Shown: positions 48,307-62,249 of the stretch, piece after piece
How the letters are laid out: each line of letters begins with the position of its first letter
Position numbering within the stretch: the first letter of the stretch is position 1
Assembly (NCBI GenBank): GCA_946699065.1
Contig: CAMPDV010000866.1
Span: 62,001 to 126,000, forward strand
DNA from: Loxodes magnus
Lineage: Eukaryota > Ciliophora > Karyorelictea > Loxodida > Loxodidae
Length of the DNA stretch: 64,000 nt
Reading direction: 5' to 3'
The notes under the pieces: model-generated
Databases searched by the model: none
What the model saw: the letters and a program-made list of their open reading frames with translations, nothing else
Told to the model about the DNA's origin: nothing
Translations under genes and position numbers: made by a program

Positions 48307-50440
48307 TCAGTGTTCTATATTATTGATTCCATTAAAATTCTAAAAATAGCTACTCTATTATAGATATGAAGTATTGGCTATTAAATCCATTTTAAAATAA
48401 TATTTTACTAATTTAAGTACTTGTTGTATAGTTTCTAAGTTTAAAATATCTGTATAATAGTTATTAGACTAAATTATAATAATAATAAAAGATAAAAATT
48501 TAAATATAATTATAATTATAAACTTTCCGTTTTGGGGACTTTTAACCTGTCAAAAAGACAGCAATTCATGCTCCCTATTTTTGAATAAAAAAGTTTGGAC
48601 GCCTAATTTTAGCGAGACTGGGAACTTAAATTTCTCTAGGTTTTCCTTCCTTTTACTTGGTGTCTTGACTTTTTTGCATCTATCTTGATTTTGCATATTG
48701 AATCGTTTGAACTGCAATACATTTTTTTCATTCTTTTTAATTTTATTTTTTTCTTCTGTTACTCTTTGATCTTATACCTTCTTTATTTCTATTAAAGTTC
48801 CCAACACTTCCGATATAGATATCATACGCTTCCAAAGCAGAAATATTTCTTTTTGATTTTTAGGAATTTTTCTTGTCGGGTGCTCTTCTTTGGCTACGAT
48901 CTCATTTTTTACGGCTCCAGTTTCATTTTTCTCTATCCTTGATGGTTTATCTTATTATTTTTGAACTCATTATGCAGTTAGATAATTTGTCAGGACTAAC
49001 CTTGGTGGAGATTCAAAAAGGCTTTTTTAAGGCTTAAAACTTAAGATTTTATTAAATTCGCAACAAGAAATAAATATAAATCTATGCTTTTAAAGATATT
49101 TATTTAATAATAATAATTAATTATTGTGAAACCTCCTTCAATTAGGTTCTTCACTAGATAAAGGTTTTAAGCTTTTGGAAATGGTTTACCTAGCGGAAAG
49201 TTCTACAATCTTCCTCATTTTTTTGCATTATTACGTTGGGATTTTTCCTTTTTTTCTATCTGAAATCTTGATTTTAAATATAAAATTGAGTTTGGATTAT
49301 TACAGAATATTAATTAATATCGACGTCTTTACATTTCTTCAATTTTCGTTATATAATATTTTCCATTCAGTATTTTTAATCTTTAAACGTTGCCCTCAGG
49401 AGTAAAACATATAACTTATTTGTTTTATGTAAAAGTTTCTAATTTTCAGTCTTTTACTTTTTTAAAACTCCAAGCAAAATTTTATGAAACCTTCAGGCAT
49501 TTTACAATACCAAAATTGAGATCTTTTTTTCTCCCTTATTTTCTAAGCTGATTTTTTTCTGTCTAAACACATCCATTGGATTATTATGGAATAAACTCTT
49601 AAAAAATTTACTTTCGGTGATCTATAGCAATTTGACTTTTGTTTTGCTCTTTTATTAAATCGCATATTAATTATATCCTAAAAATATGATTATTTGATTC
49701 CTTTTTAATATTTTAGTTTTCATATTATTTTTATTGTTTAAATTAAGTATTAGATTAGGTTTATTTTCCTGGAATTTCAACCAGATCTATCAGCCAATTT
49801 TGTTTATTGGACGGATACATGACTATTTTTTAAATTATAAGATTATCACATATCTTTTCTTGTTATAGCTACATTTATAATTTTTTCTGCATGTTCCATT
49901 CTACGTCAACAAAATCTTGTCAATTCTTTTTAATTTCTTCAGTTTTTCTGTTTTTATAAATTCAAAAAGTTTTATTATTTTTGTATAAATGAGTATTCGA
50001 CTAGCAGAATCAGAATTTTTTTGGCCTTAAAAAATTTTTCTTCTTGGGCTAATCTTTTTTTCCAGTCGCTTTATTCTGTCAATAATTTTTTATGTTTAGA
50101 CTTGATTATTTGTTCATTTTCTTCATTTTTTTATTCTCAAAAATCAGATATTACTAATCATTTTAACTAATATTTATCTGAGATTGTATGTAAAATTATT
50201 ATTCTGTAACGATACTATTTTATATTAATTACCTTCGCAGACATAACTTTCCTGACTTAAATTTTTTATTATTGTTAGCATTTCTAGGATTCTTTCTACA
50301 GATTGAAGAATTCTTCATACTACTTTTTGGTCCTTTTTTCATTATATAAATCTGACTCTAAAACTTTTCATGGCATCAGGTTCTTCTATAACTTGCACTC
50401 CTTCCGAAATATTTCCTTTTTCTGAATAAGAATGAGCTTC
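48307..50440 (-). CDS. Unrecognised Lys/Gln-rich protein, block copy 2, with its C-terminus
   Basis: Counterpart of the ORF at 1-1,760. Here the frame continues left past the point matching window position 1, through LNLETIQQVLKLVKYYFKM and NTSYLQQSSYFQNFNGINN, to a TGA at 48,307-48,309 that is a reasonable stop. About 66 bases near 49,979-50,045 are missing from copy 1. They are in frame and read RRKIFQGQKNSDSASRILIY, so copy 1 probably lost 22 codons cleanly. The start is not resolved. Confidence 0.55.
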
Positions 50441-51019
50441 AAGAGATGTAATTTTTCTCAATAGTAAGTTATGTTTACTTTTTGTCTTTTTATCTAATTT
50501 TTATTAAACTTAATTCTCTGTATTTTTATAGAAAAAATAATATAAAAGGCAACATTATTTGATTAACTTATAGATAAAATAGAAAATAAACATTAATAAT
50601 ATTAATAATTTTATAAAGTTTTTATTGTGTTAAGTTTTATAAATAATATAGAATAGCAAACATATAAATTAATAAAAATTGATTACACTAGCCTAAAATT
50701 AATTAATCAGTTAGATATTTAATAAATTTTTAGTTCTTTATCTATTTATATTTTGATAGTATAATTTATTTTTAGAAATTTCTAATATGATATATATTAA
50801 ATGAAATAAAACATTAACTGATAAAAAGTTTATAATTAAATTAAATTTTATATATATTAAAATTAAAACTAATAATTTTTAGATATTTTGTTAAGTATTT
50901 GATATCCTTTTATTAAATTTAATAATTTCAAATGGTATTTTAATTTAACTAAAAATAGTTTGGTAAATAGGTACTCATTCTTATGGATTTTCTCTGTTTA
51001 AATAAAATTTATTTTCTCT

Positions 51020-51740
51020 CGAATATAGCTTTTCTGCGTTAATAAAAAATTTAGTTTCAACAGCCATCAGATCCAATAAATTGCTTTTACTAATTGAGAT
51101 CTTCTTGGATTTCTTTTAGTTTCTCATTCATTAATCCTATTTTATCTTTTAAATCTTAATTTTCTTTTCTAATTTCTTCTTTTTCCTTCTTCATTATCTA
51201 TATTTGATTCTTTCAACTCTGTTACACTGAGGTTATCTTAAGCCTGTAAATTCTCTATGAATTAAAATAAAGTTTGTTGAATTTCAATAGGTCTTCAATA
51301 TGTTTCTTCAGAGTTAATTTATATTTTTTGCATTAATATTATAGGTACCAAGTTTATTGCATCATCAACACAATTTTATCTTTTCGGTAGAATCACTATC
51401 TGCTCAATTTTCATAATATTGATGTTTCTATTTGCTTAAATTTAATTTTTTAATTATTATTTTTTTCTATCTTATTCCTAATTTATCATTAACTGAAGAA
51501 TTTATGCAAAAGTTCAAATTTCTTTCTTATAAGATTTTCATGCTTCTCAAGCTTTAAGAAGTTATATTTCTAGTGGCTATAATAGTTCGTCTCTATAGAA
51601 ATTTATCTTAATTTTATTAAAAAAGCCAACCTTAATTCCAGCTTAATTTAAATGCTTTTCCTACATTTTATGCATAGAAAGGATAAAATTCCTTTTTTTA
51701 TTCTTTCTATTCGTATTCTTTTCTTCTATTTCTTCGAAAT
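51020..51740 (-). CDS. Coiled-coil protein fragment, block copy 2
   Basis: Counterpart of 2,430-3,150, with only a few base changes and the same two-frame layout: an acidic part and then a Lys/Glu coiled coil. Unrecognised. Confidence 0.45.
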
Positions 51741-51749
51741 TATATAGTG

Positions 51750-53150
51750 TCAACCCTTACGATTTTTAATAAAGTTTTTATAAAATTTAAAAGAATTAGA
51801 TCAAAAATAATAAACAAGGTTAATATAACTTTCTAGACTATTATATGAGTAAATAAAATATATTAATATACATTTTTTAATTTTCTAAATACTTAGTTTA
51901 AGCAGTTTTTAATTTAGCAATTTAGATATAAAATTATTTTTATTGATATCTCATACCAGAAAAAAGAAATATTAGCATTTAAATCAGGTTATAATGCAAA
52001 TAAATAAAAGTTATATAGAAAATTATATAATTTAAAATAATTAATAGATCTCTTCTATTAAAGGTCATAAATCATCATCTAGATCTTATAAGAAAACTAA
52101 ATTTATTTTTCGTTGAAAAGGAAATTCATAAACATTTGCAAACTAGTTTAAATTTTAATAGGATTAAATAATAATAAAGTAATAACGTTAAGAATATTAT
52201 TATTTATTTTTATATTTATTTTAAAACTTAGTTTTACAATTTCTTACTTCAAACTAATTATAAACTTTAAATCTAGTGTATTAAGAGATTTTATCCTTTT
52301 ATTAAAAATTTGATAGTAAATAGGTTTTATATAATCAATGCGATAAAAATTAAAGTAGTAATCTATTATTTTAAAAACTACTAAAAATATTGTAAATTAT
52401 ATTAAATTTTCGTATCAATATATGGAGTAAGAAGAATATGGTCATTTGAGAACACTTTTTGAAACTAAAATAAATATAAAAAATACATAAAATTATATTT
52501 TTACATTTTGTTGGGAATTAAAAAAATAACTAGAAAATCACTTTTGTAATAGATATTTTAAATAAAATATAGCATTAAATATCTAAGTAATTTTAATATT
52601 TTCACAATGCAAAAAATATTAAGTTTAAAGTTAATAAAATTTAAGGTATTTAATATTTTAATTTAAATATTATTTTTAGCTTTTAAAAATTAAATAATTT
52701 AAATTATCAATTCCAAAGTTTATTTCAAGTAATTTAATAATTTGATTACAATATAATATAATTTAATTTACCTCTCAGTTAAGGTTTTTAAAATTTTAAA
52801 TTGTTATGTAAAAATTATAATAAATATAAAGTAAAAAATTTAATTATATGAATCACGAAAGTGTCTAAAAAAGCCGGTTTTATAATTTATATTTATATTT
52901 AACTGAAAATTTAGAAGAAACAAAAGCAAGCCTTAATAATTGTTTAAGCATTAATTAAAAAAATTTTCATCTCTCGCTATCTTTTTATCCTCATTTTTTC
53001 TTTATGATTTACTATAACTATTTGCACTATTATTTCTTTAAATAAAAATTTATTTAGTTTAAATGAACATTTCTTTATTAATATATTTTAGTCCTATTTT
53101 ATAGCCATATATTATGTTTCTTTAATTTATTATTTATTTAATTTATATTT
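51750..53150. other. AT-rich spacer, block copy 2
   Basis: Matches 3,200-4,560; no gene supported. Confidence 0.55.
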
Positions 53151-53161
53151 TACTAAAAAAT

Positions 53162-55836
53162 ATGCCAAAAATCAGATTAGAAATTTCTCAGCATAAAAAA
53201 GTAGTTAAAAAAATTATAGAGGTTATGACCAGAAAAAGATACGTAAAAGGTCGCCCACTACATCGAGACTACCATTATTGAAGAGAAACTTAGGAAATAG
53301 ACTAATAATATAATGAACTCAGATATCTCTGATTTTGCCACCAGGACTAGGTGGAACTATAAGAAAATTAAGAACATAGAACAGTTAGTAATAAACTTAG
53401 ACTCGTAGAGTTGACGGAAAGCATATTTATTTCAAATATGACGATGAACGATTTTGTGGATGCAGAATCTTAAGTCCAATCACAAAAAATTTAATTATAC
53501 TAAAGAAAAAAAAGTAATGCTGATATTGCTGGAGTTCTGGTCATACTATAAGATACTGACAAGTAGTGGCCAAATTAATTGTTAAATAAAATGGAATAAT
53601 ATATTTGGTCTTCAACAATGAAGAAAGATATTAATAATTTGCGTAATTCAGGGAATGAACATTCTAAGATGTTAGAATTCCTATCTAAGCAAGAAACTAA
53701 TCAGAATACTTTGATGTTCATAACTACTTTGTATACTTCATAATAAACGAATATTCAAACATGAGGTAAGTAATGGATATAATGAGATAATATGGAAAAT
53801 TTAGAGGAGAGGTATAGCATACATACCCAAACACTACAATGCTAACAAATAGCAGCGTAGTTTTTCTATATTTAAATGATATAGACCAAACAAAAGAAAT
53901 AGCAGTAATAGACCTTAACGGAAACAAAATTAGAATACAAAGCACAGTCAATTTTATTTGTTTCTTATGCAAATTGAAAGGACACACAAGCCAACAAGGA
54001 TGAAAAGTGACAGCAGCAGAAAGAAAAAAACTACATAAAAGGGAATTAGAGATGCTTGAAGGAGAATATATATGAACAATAAAAAACTAGAATTTAAAAA
54101 AATAAAGCAAAAAAGAAGATAATTGAAGAAAGATAATAAATGAATATAGAGGTAGTAAAGGAAAAATAAAATAAAATAAAAGAGGAGAATAGAATAGAAA
54201 AATAATTAAAAAAACTAGAAAATTAAATAAGAAAAAGTTTTTTATGTCAAAAGAATAAATAAGAATTATTTTTCATCTAAATGGAATTGGATATTCGTAA
54301 GACCCTAAGATAGAGAAATGTTAAAGAACTAAATAAAATAGAAAATAATCAACTTAATAATAAGATACTATATAATACAAATAAGAGAAAAGGATAGGAT
54401 AAGTGATGGTTAAAAAGCTGAACCCTAACAAAAGAAATAAGAAACAAAAAAAATAGTATAATGGAAAATGTAAGGAAAAGTTTAAATAGAAATAATATAG
54501 AGAAGGTCTGTAAAAAAATGTCAGGTTTATAGAAAGTTTTCTTCTCTAAAAACACCAAAATAGAAGAAGCAGCAAAGACAGAGGAGGAGAAGTAGCTAAC
54601 GCAATCCATGCAAATGGAGAAAACTTGTAAGCCCAAAACAGAAGTACGTAAGTATGAATTGTAATAAGTGATACCATAAACATATTAAGAAGTTGAAATT
54701 ACTTAGGAACCTATAATTGGTAAAGCTCATAAAACAGGTTAAAGATAAAATCCCTGGTAAGAAGAAAATAGAAAACTTAAGGACTTGGTTAACGAGCTCA
54801 ATAAGTAAATAAAGGAACTGAAAATGTAAACTGAAAGAGATATCCTATATAATGAGCAATGCATCTTAAACTATGAAAAAGAAGCCTAAGGAATGTGGAA
54901 TTTGATTCGAGAAGAGCAAAATATTACGTAACGACTATAATAACAAATATAAGTCCATATTGGGTAACAGTAAACCTTTGTAACGTAACCATCACGAATA
55001 ATTAACCCTGATTTAATGGAGCTGGAACTTCCTATTGTTCCTCCATAACTGCCAGCAAAATTATTACCACTTAGAAAAAAATGTTATAATTGCGGCAGTC
55101 AAAAACATCTTTATCGATAGCGCAAAATTTTTCAAATGCAAAAAGATAATATAGATAAAAATAAGAAGCCAAAAAATAAGCATATTTTTAAGAGTAAGAG
55201 AGATTTTGAAGAAATGAAAAAGCTAGAATACAGAGAATCTTTTGCAAAAGCAATAAAAAGTAGCATAAATTCAAGAGTATAAATATATGAGATAGTTTTC
55301 AAAGTAATGAGACATTAATTTTAAAGTTGGTAGAAAAACTAATTCAAAAACCCTCTATAAATAGAAAGAATGTAAAAATACAGGGGATAGGATTTCATCC
55401 TGAAACTTTTTCTAACATTTTACATTATTATTATTATAGAGATGATCTGTACAAACGATCATAGATACTTTTTTAATGTAAAATCAGATGATAGAGTATG
55501 GAATTTAGTCTAAGAAATTTGAACATTACCCTTGAAAATAAATGTTGAGAGTAAGAGGCAGATTGAAAGTAACAATGAAAAAAGTAGAAGAATTAATTTT
55601 TGATTTATACCTATTCAAAGAGGATAACTTTATTCTTAATTAATATTTCACTGTTAAAAAATTATAATTAAAATAGAGAAAAAGCAAAACTTTACAGATG
55701 ATAGAAAATAATATAAAAAGTAAAAAAAAATTTTAATTATGCAATTCGAGAAATTAGAGTATACGTTAAATATAGTAAAAAAAATAAAAAAAAGATAACA
55801 GAATACAATATAGCGAGACATTATTCGATAAACTCA
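53162..55836 (+). mobile_element. Zinc-knuckle gag/ORF1-like protein, block copy 2
   Basis: Counterpart of 4,579-7,060. ATG at 53,162 gives MPKIRLEISQHKKVVKKI. Both Cys/His boxes are kept (CKLKGH near 53,970, CYNCGSQKH near 55,085). It differs from copy 1 by about 4-5% at the start and clearly more towards the array, and the lengths differ. It is an old element with a few breaks. It ends at the same array junction as copy 1. Confidence 0.6.
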
Positions 55837-57291
55837 AATTATAGAATGAATAATTAAACAAATACTTATAAAAATTTGGATATTTTACAAGAAATTCATA
55901 CTCTTTATGCTTCTTCAGTTGATCGTAAGTAAATGTTTCCAAAAAACTTAAACAAATTATTATAAATACTAATTTTTTGAAAGATTAGTTTTAGAATGTT
56001 AAGTTTTTAACTCTGTACTTTACTATTGTAAACATTTTATCATATTTGTATACATCAGAAAAATTTATCCATTCGCATCTGTTTTATAGATAAATCACCT
56101 AGCTTTTTAAACAATGCTATAACTTGATCCAAGTTTATCAAATCTAATGAGGAAACATTCTATAAATATTTTAACTGATATTCAATTTATTCGATAATTT
56201 TCATTAATATAAGAAGAGAACGACATCAAACCCAAATATTCTTTAAAGACTCACATAACTTAGCCAATTGCATCGCTTATTATTCATCTATTTTAAGAAT
56301 TTTCACTATTTTTCATTTTCTCATTACTTCTTTTTATTTATTTCAACACGAAAGAACCTTCATGATCAGAATTAAGTAAGATAGATTATCTTACTATCTT
56401 TTTTATAAATACTATGTCTATTATCTAAAATAGTCTAAAGGTTTTTTGAGAAAGGAAAAGATATTGAAATCAAGGTTTAGCTTATTAAAGGAAAAAAATA
56501 TTGTTTATAAATTTTTACTAGTTTATATTTAAAAAATTCTTTCTGAAGTATCATTTAAAAATATAATAGAAATTTCATAATTTAAGGTTTTATCAGAAGC
56601 AAAAATTTTATAAAAAGTCACAAACGTTGTAGATATTACAAAATGATGCTTTTAAAAAATAGCAGATAAAAGCGAATTTCGTATTCATTAAAAAAATATT
56701 AAAAAATAATAGAAAAGCACAAATTACTTAATTTTTTGGCATATTTAAAATAGATATTTTTTGTAATAGTATTCATTTAAAATGATGCTTTCTTTTGTAA
56801 CATTATTTTAACTTTTTTTAAGAATAATTATATATTTTTTTAAATAAATTATGAAAAAATCCTTATCTTGAGTAATTAAAAAGACTTTTAAAAGATTATT
56901 GTAAAATATTGTTGCTTTTTTCAATAAAAAATTAAAAGTTGGAACCTTTTTATCTTCGTTAAAAAACTAATTTCATAAAATGCATATTCATTGTTTTTTA
57001 CTTTTTATTTAAGATTTATTTTTAATCTAAATAATGTATTTGGGCAAAATTTATCTAAAGTAATTTCTTTAATCATTTTTTTAAATTTTTATATTATAGA
57101 ATGAATAATTAAACAAATACTTATAAAAATTTGGATATTTTACAAGAAATTCATACTCTTTATGCTTCTTCAGTTGATCGTAAGTAAATGTTTCCAAAAA
57201 ACTTAAACAAATTATTATAAATACTAATTTTTTGAAAGATTAGTTTTAGAATGTTAAGTTTTTAACTCTGTACTTTACTATTGTATACATT
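55837..57291. repeat. 1,255-bp repeat, one full unit plus the same partial unit
   Basis: The unit starts at 55,837 and again at 57,092, exactly 1,255 bp apart. The partial unit ends near 57,285-57,291, matching the array end in copy 1. The full unit is nearly identical to the six in copy 1; I noticed one clear base difference near 56,138. Confidence 0.97.
56055..56363 (-). CDS. Small helical protein of the 1,255-bp unit, block copy 2
   Basis: The same 102-codon frame as at 7,279-7,587, with ATG at 56,363 and TGA at 56,055-56,057. It is unchanged as far as I can read, while flanking DNA differs strongly between the block copies. No family recognised. Confidence 0.4.
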
Positions 57292-60200
57292 TTATTTTGT
57301 TTATCCAATATTCCTTTAATAAATTTTTTTTTTAATTTCATTTTTTAATTATGTTATAATTTTTTATTAAGATTTTTTTTTCTATTTAAATGTCTTTAAT
57401 TCTTTTCTTTTATTTTGTTTTTTTGTATTTTTTTTATAAATATTTTTTTTATGATTAATTTTTTATGCTTTTATTTTATCTATTTTTGTTTTCTATCGAC
57501 GTTAATCAGTATGTTTTTTATCTTTCTGATTTAAAACTATTTTTTTATTCTTTGTTGCCTTTTTAATTTATTATTTGTAAACCTGTTCTATTTTTTTTTT
57601 ATTTTCTTTGAGATACTTTAACTAATTTGCTTTAATTTTACAATTTTCATCTTCATCTATTACATTCCTTATCTTTTCTTCAATAAAATCTGTTTTTATT
57701 CTATTATTTTCAGTTTTTTAAATGATTTCTTTTATATTATCTAACCATATTTAATTAACTTCTTTTATTTTTTCCTAATGATATTATTATTTTACTTTTG
57801 TAAAATTAATTAGATATGTTTTATTCTAAATTCTTCACATGAGCAAATTATATCTGATAAGTTTGTTATTTTATGAGTTTTTATTTAATTAGCAAGAGAA
57901 AGTTCTCATTTTTAAAATGAAAATAGTTTTACTTGTTTAAATTTTTTATTTATTTTTGAGATTTTTTTATTTGAGAAAATCTTATTTTTTATTTTATACT
58001 TTATCTATTATTTTTTTGTAGTAAACTTATATGTAATTCTTAGAAGATTTTCTTTGAAGAATTCATTTATGTTTAAAAGTGAGATTCTTTTGGCACTTTT
58101 GAAAAAAAGATTTTTATAACAATAATTTTATAAATTTTTTTTAATTTTAAAATAAAATAGTTTTTTACATCTATAACATTAAGAACTTTTTCCTTCAATT
58201 ATTGACATTAATAAATGTTTTTAATGCTTTTTAATTATAATCGTTGATCTCAGCAAAATTTAATTGCTCTTGCTATAATCTAATATTTTATTTTTTCTTT
58301 TTTGCTTTTTCAATTTCTAATAATTCTAGTAATCTGGATATAAGTTCTTTTGAAATATTTTTTCTTTCATATCAAAATATCTCAAATAAAATTTCAAAAA
58401 ATGTTTATAAGTCCTTAATCATATTATATAAGGCATTTTAAGTCATAATTCCCAATCATTTACAATAATTAAACTCTTATAGTAGAGAAGCATATACATT
58501 TAAATTTATTCAAATTTATAATACTCTCCACACATACATGGGATTATCAATATGATATGGCGATTTTAGAGATTTTTTCGAAAATTATAGGATTGAGTTA
58601 AAAGTTCATATATATTAATTATTTTTTGTCTAAATTATTTGTTCAATTTAGTGTAAGTAATTACTAGAAATTTGTTAAGATTACTGCTCAGTATATATTT
58701 TGGCTGTTTTCATTCTTTTAAATTTTTTAGGAAGTTGTATTATAGAAAAATTGTTTTATTTTGTCTCTTATATACTTAGTAAAGGTGTTTTAAATTTTAC
58801 TAATCTTGAAATTCTACAGATCGATACTATAGAGGGCTGATAATTGTTAAATTTGTTCATAGTATTGAAGTCCTTTTTTCTAGTTGGTAATGAAAAGAGA
58901 GCCTATTGTCGATCTAGGAAAATAAATGTTTTCTTATTTATTTTATATTAGAATTTAAAAAACTTTTTTGACATAATGAGATTAAAAGTTAATCAGTTCA
59001 GGTCTATATAACATGATTCATTTAAAGTGGAATTACTGCTTAAAATACTTTTTTTGCAATTATTCTCATGCTTGACTCAACTCTTTTCAAAACTCTAGTT
59101 ATTCCTTTTAATACATCATGATACTAGTTCTCCGCCATATTCTGCTTTAGGTAATTTAAAAAGTCTGCATACAGTTTTAAAATGTCAAGGAGTCACATCC
59201 TTATATCTCATAAGTTAACAAAAAGCTTTTTTCAATGCAGCTAAATACTTGAACGCGACTTCTTTACAATGGGGATTCAAATTCTTCTTCTGATGTAGAA
59301 TTACACCTAAATATGTAACTTTTTCTTTTTTAAATAATTGGTTAATTTACTAATCATAAATTTGAGTTTTATTATTTCTGATTTTTCTTTAAAATTTAAT
59401 TGCATTCAGATTTGGTAACATTGATCTTTAAGTAAGTTTATGCAAAAATCTTACTCGCTTCATTTATTACTCCTACATCTACTTTGCGGATTTGGAAAGA
59501 AGAATCAGATCATCTACCCATTTTTACAAGCGAAGCTAATACTCGAATCTGGCATTTAAATCCCAATAAGGTACTTTTACTTTCCAAATATCTAATTACT
59601 ATGTCATAATACAGCAATGCTAAAGCTGGTCCATGCGAACTTCCTTACATAACTCCATTGTTGTATTATAATGTATCTTTCCATCTTGCATAAATTAAAA
59701 ATTTAAGTTTTTGTAAAACGATTCTAAGGCTATTATTATTCCAATTGGTAGTTTTACTCTCTTAAGTTAATCAAACAAAAATCTTCTTTCTATTGAGTCA
59801 AATATTTTTTCAACATCTCAGTGTTGCTATCAATTTAGCCTACTTTAGCGCGTTTCCGATAGTTATCAAATATTTGGTATATTATCAAATCTATTAAGTT
59901 GTTTACCTATTTTTCATAAATCCCATTTATAAAGGATGAATTAAATTTTTCAAATAAATCAGAGGGAATAGTTTTTTTGTTAAAGCTTTATCATATAGTT
60001 TTAGAAAAGTATTAATAAGAGAAATAGGTAGTCAGTTTTCCCAATCATCTTTATTTCCTTTTTTAGATTTTGGAATTATCACCGATGTATTTAATTCCTA
60101 AGGGATTCTTCCAAGTCTTAACATTTTATTCAGAAAAGAATGAAGAATTATTAAAAAATATTATCCAACAGATTTCAGAAGTTCACCTTTTATTCCGTCT

Positions 60201-60800
60201 GGACCAGCTGCTTTTTCGTTCGGAATTTCTTTTATAATTTCTAATATTTCTTGTATGGTAAAAAGATAAAATCCTTGTAAATATGAGAGTGGATAATCTT
60301 TAATTTCTTAAATACTATTGTATATTTTATCTATTTTTTATTTACTAAGACTTATCTATTATTGAGTTAGATTAGAATATTTGTTAAAAATAAAATTCTC
60401 CCATGAATCTATTTTTTATTTTTTATTTCTTAATTAAATTAAATTAAATTTAATTTAATTTAATTTCTATTTTAGAATTCAGAATTTTCTTAGCATGTGA
60501 AAATATTTCCTTAGCATCTCCTTTAAGAAGAAGAAATTTTTTTTCTTTATTTTTTTATATTTTCATTGATTATACGTGAAGTTTTTCAAAAGTCATTTTG
60601 CTGCCTCATGAAGACTAGTTACTTGCTAATTTATTCATCCAAATTTTATGAGAGCTTCCTTTTATTCTGAGTTAGCTCTTTTTGCCTCTATATATTTCTT
60701 TGTGAGATCTCGAGGAAGTTTGTTTTAATTTGATTCTGGAATATACGAACTTAATGTTTAATCAGCATTGTCTTAAATATTTCTTTTGATGACATTCATA
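57092..60800 (-). mobile_element. LINE ORF2 reverse transcriptase, block copy 2
   Basis: Counterpart of 14,591-18,300, shifted by 42,508 over the RT core. It has the same motifs: KAAGPDGI, WENWLPISL, DVEKMFDSIE, QGSSHGPALA, WVDDLILLS (about 59,517) and TYLGVILH. Motif A and motif B sit out of frame with the rest, exactly as in copy 1, so the element was already dead before the block was duplicated. The basic tail runs into the partial 1,255-bp unit. The stretch nearest the array (57,292-57,780) is much more diverged from copy 1 than the RT core. Confidence 0.9.
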
Positions 60801-60829
60801 TTAATCTTTGAGATTATCTTAATCAATTA

Positions 60830-62240
60830 TTAAATATGAAAATAAAGAATTTCATCTTGTATTACAAATGCTCTAGTTCAATATGTTGAAAAAGTAAACC
60901 ATTCCAGATTGACTCAAATATGAAAGCATTCTTACAATTAAAAATATATATAAAAGCGATAGTAATAATTGAAAAATAAATTACAATCTCATTATCTTCA
61001 TTTTAAAATGATTATTTCAATAAAAAATCTTAAAGCTTCTATGATTATATTTACTAACTCAAAATATGCGTCCCTCATAATAAGGGTTTTTAAAGATTAG
61101 ACACGTAATGAATCATTTTTAAACTTTATAGTCGATTATTCATTTACATAGAAGGTTGAGAAAATCAAATTATCTACTAAAAACTCTTATATATGTAGAA
61201 AAGATTCTTGGCACTATTAATAGAATACTATTGATTAATCACTTACTAAGAATAAAACAACCTCTTACCTTTATAAGATGCTCTGAATCATTTTATCATA
61301 ATCTAGATATTAGATATGTTTTAGATGGTGCACTCTCACAAAAATTGATATATAGCAATGGAGTATTTTAAGAAAATTCGCATCGTTAATTTCTATCTAT
61401 TATCTTCTATTATATTATAGTCTGGTATTTGGAAATTTTTAAAAACAATTTGATTTTATAATCTTTGAATGTATATTTGATATAAGGCTTGAACAGAATA
61501 TTTTTATTGGATTCTAATGAAGATCATATGAATTTATTGATTAAAGTAAACAACATGTAAAATATGTTTAGGAGTAAAATTTAGCATTAATGCTAATGAT
61601 CAGGAGTATACATGCTTTAGACTAATAATTGAAATGAAAAAACATTTATAGCATTATTTGAAAATTATGAAGCTAAAAAACCTAAGAAGGTAGTTTATTT
61701 GGGATGTACTTATTGTGAAAACGAATATACTTAAGTTAATTGTGAAGAAATATTTTAAAAATATAAGACATCTGTTAATATTCATTTTAAAGTTGTCAAA
61801 ATATCAGAAAATCACTCCTTGATAGTTAAAATTTATTTTTCAAATATTTTAATTCCTAAAGCAGTGTACGGCTGAAAAATTATTCAATGTGTAATATCAC
61901 GTGGCATCGGAAAATTAAGAAAGATATACATATAAGTTAAAGAAAAAAACAAGATGTACATTTTAAAATCTAAACTCAATGTTTGACAAATCATTCTTCA
62001 TAGAATTTGAATTTAATACCTTTTGAGTATGAAATAATTTTGAGGTACTTAAAGATTTAAATAAAGTTATATTAAAAAAAGTAAGCAAATCCTGATTCTA
62101 TCATTACTTTTCTATTTGACAAAGTAAAGATTGATATTCTGAGATATTTTTTAATTTGGAGAAACTTCATAATATTTTGAAATAAATGTTTAGAGAATTG
62201 AAAATCGTAAAAATTCTTAAAAAAAGTTTAAGAGAAAATA
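60830..62240 (+). CDS. Unrecognised Cys-cluster protein, block copy 2
   Basis: Counterpart of 18,300-19,720. The Cys segment reads YLGCTYCENEYTQVNCEEIF here, with TAA in place of a TGA of copy 1. The long frame appears kept, with about 2% base differences. Confidence 0.5.
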
Positions 62241-62249
62241 AATAAAATT

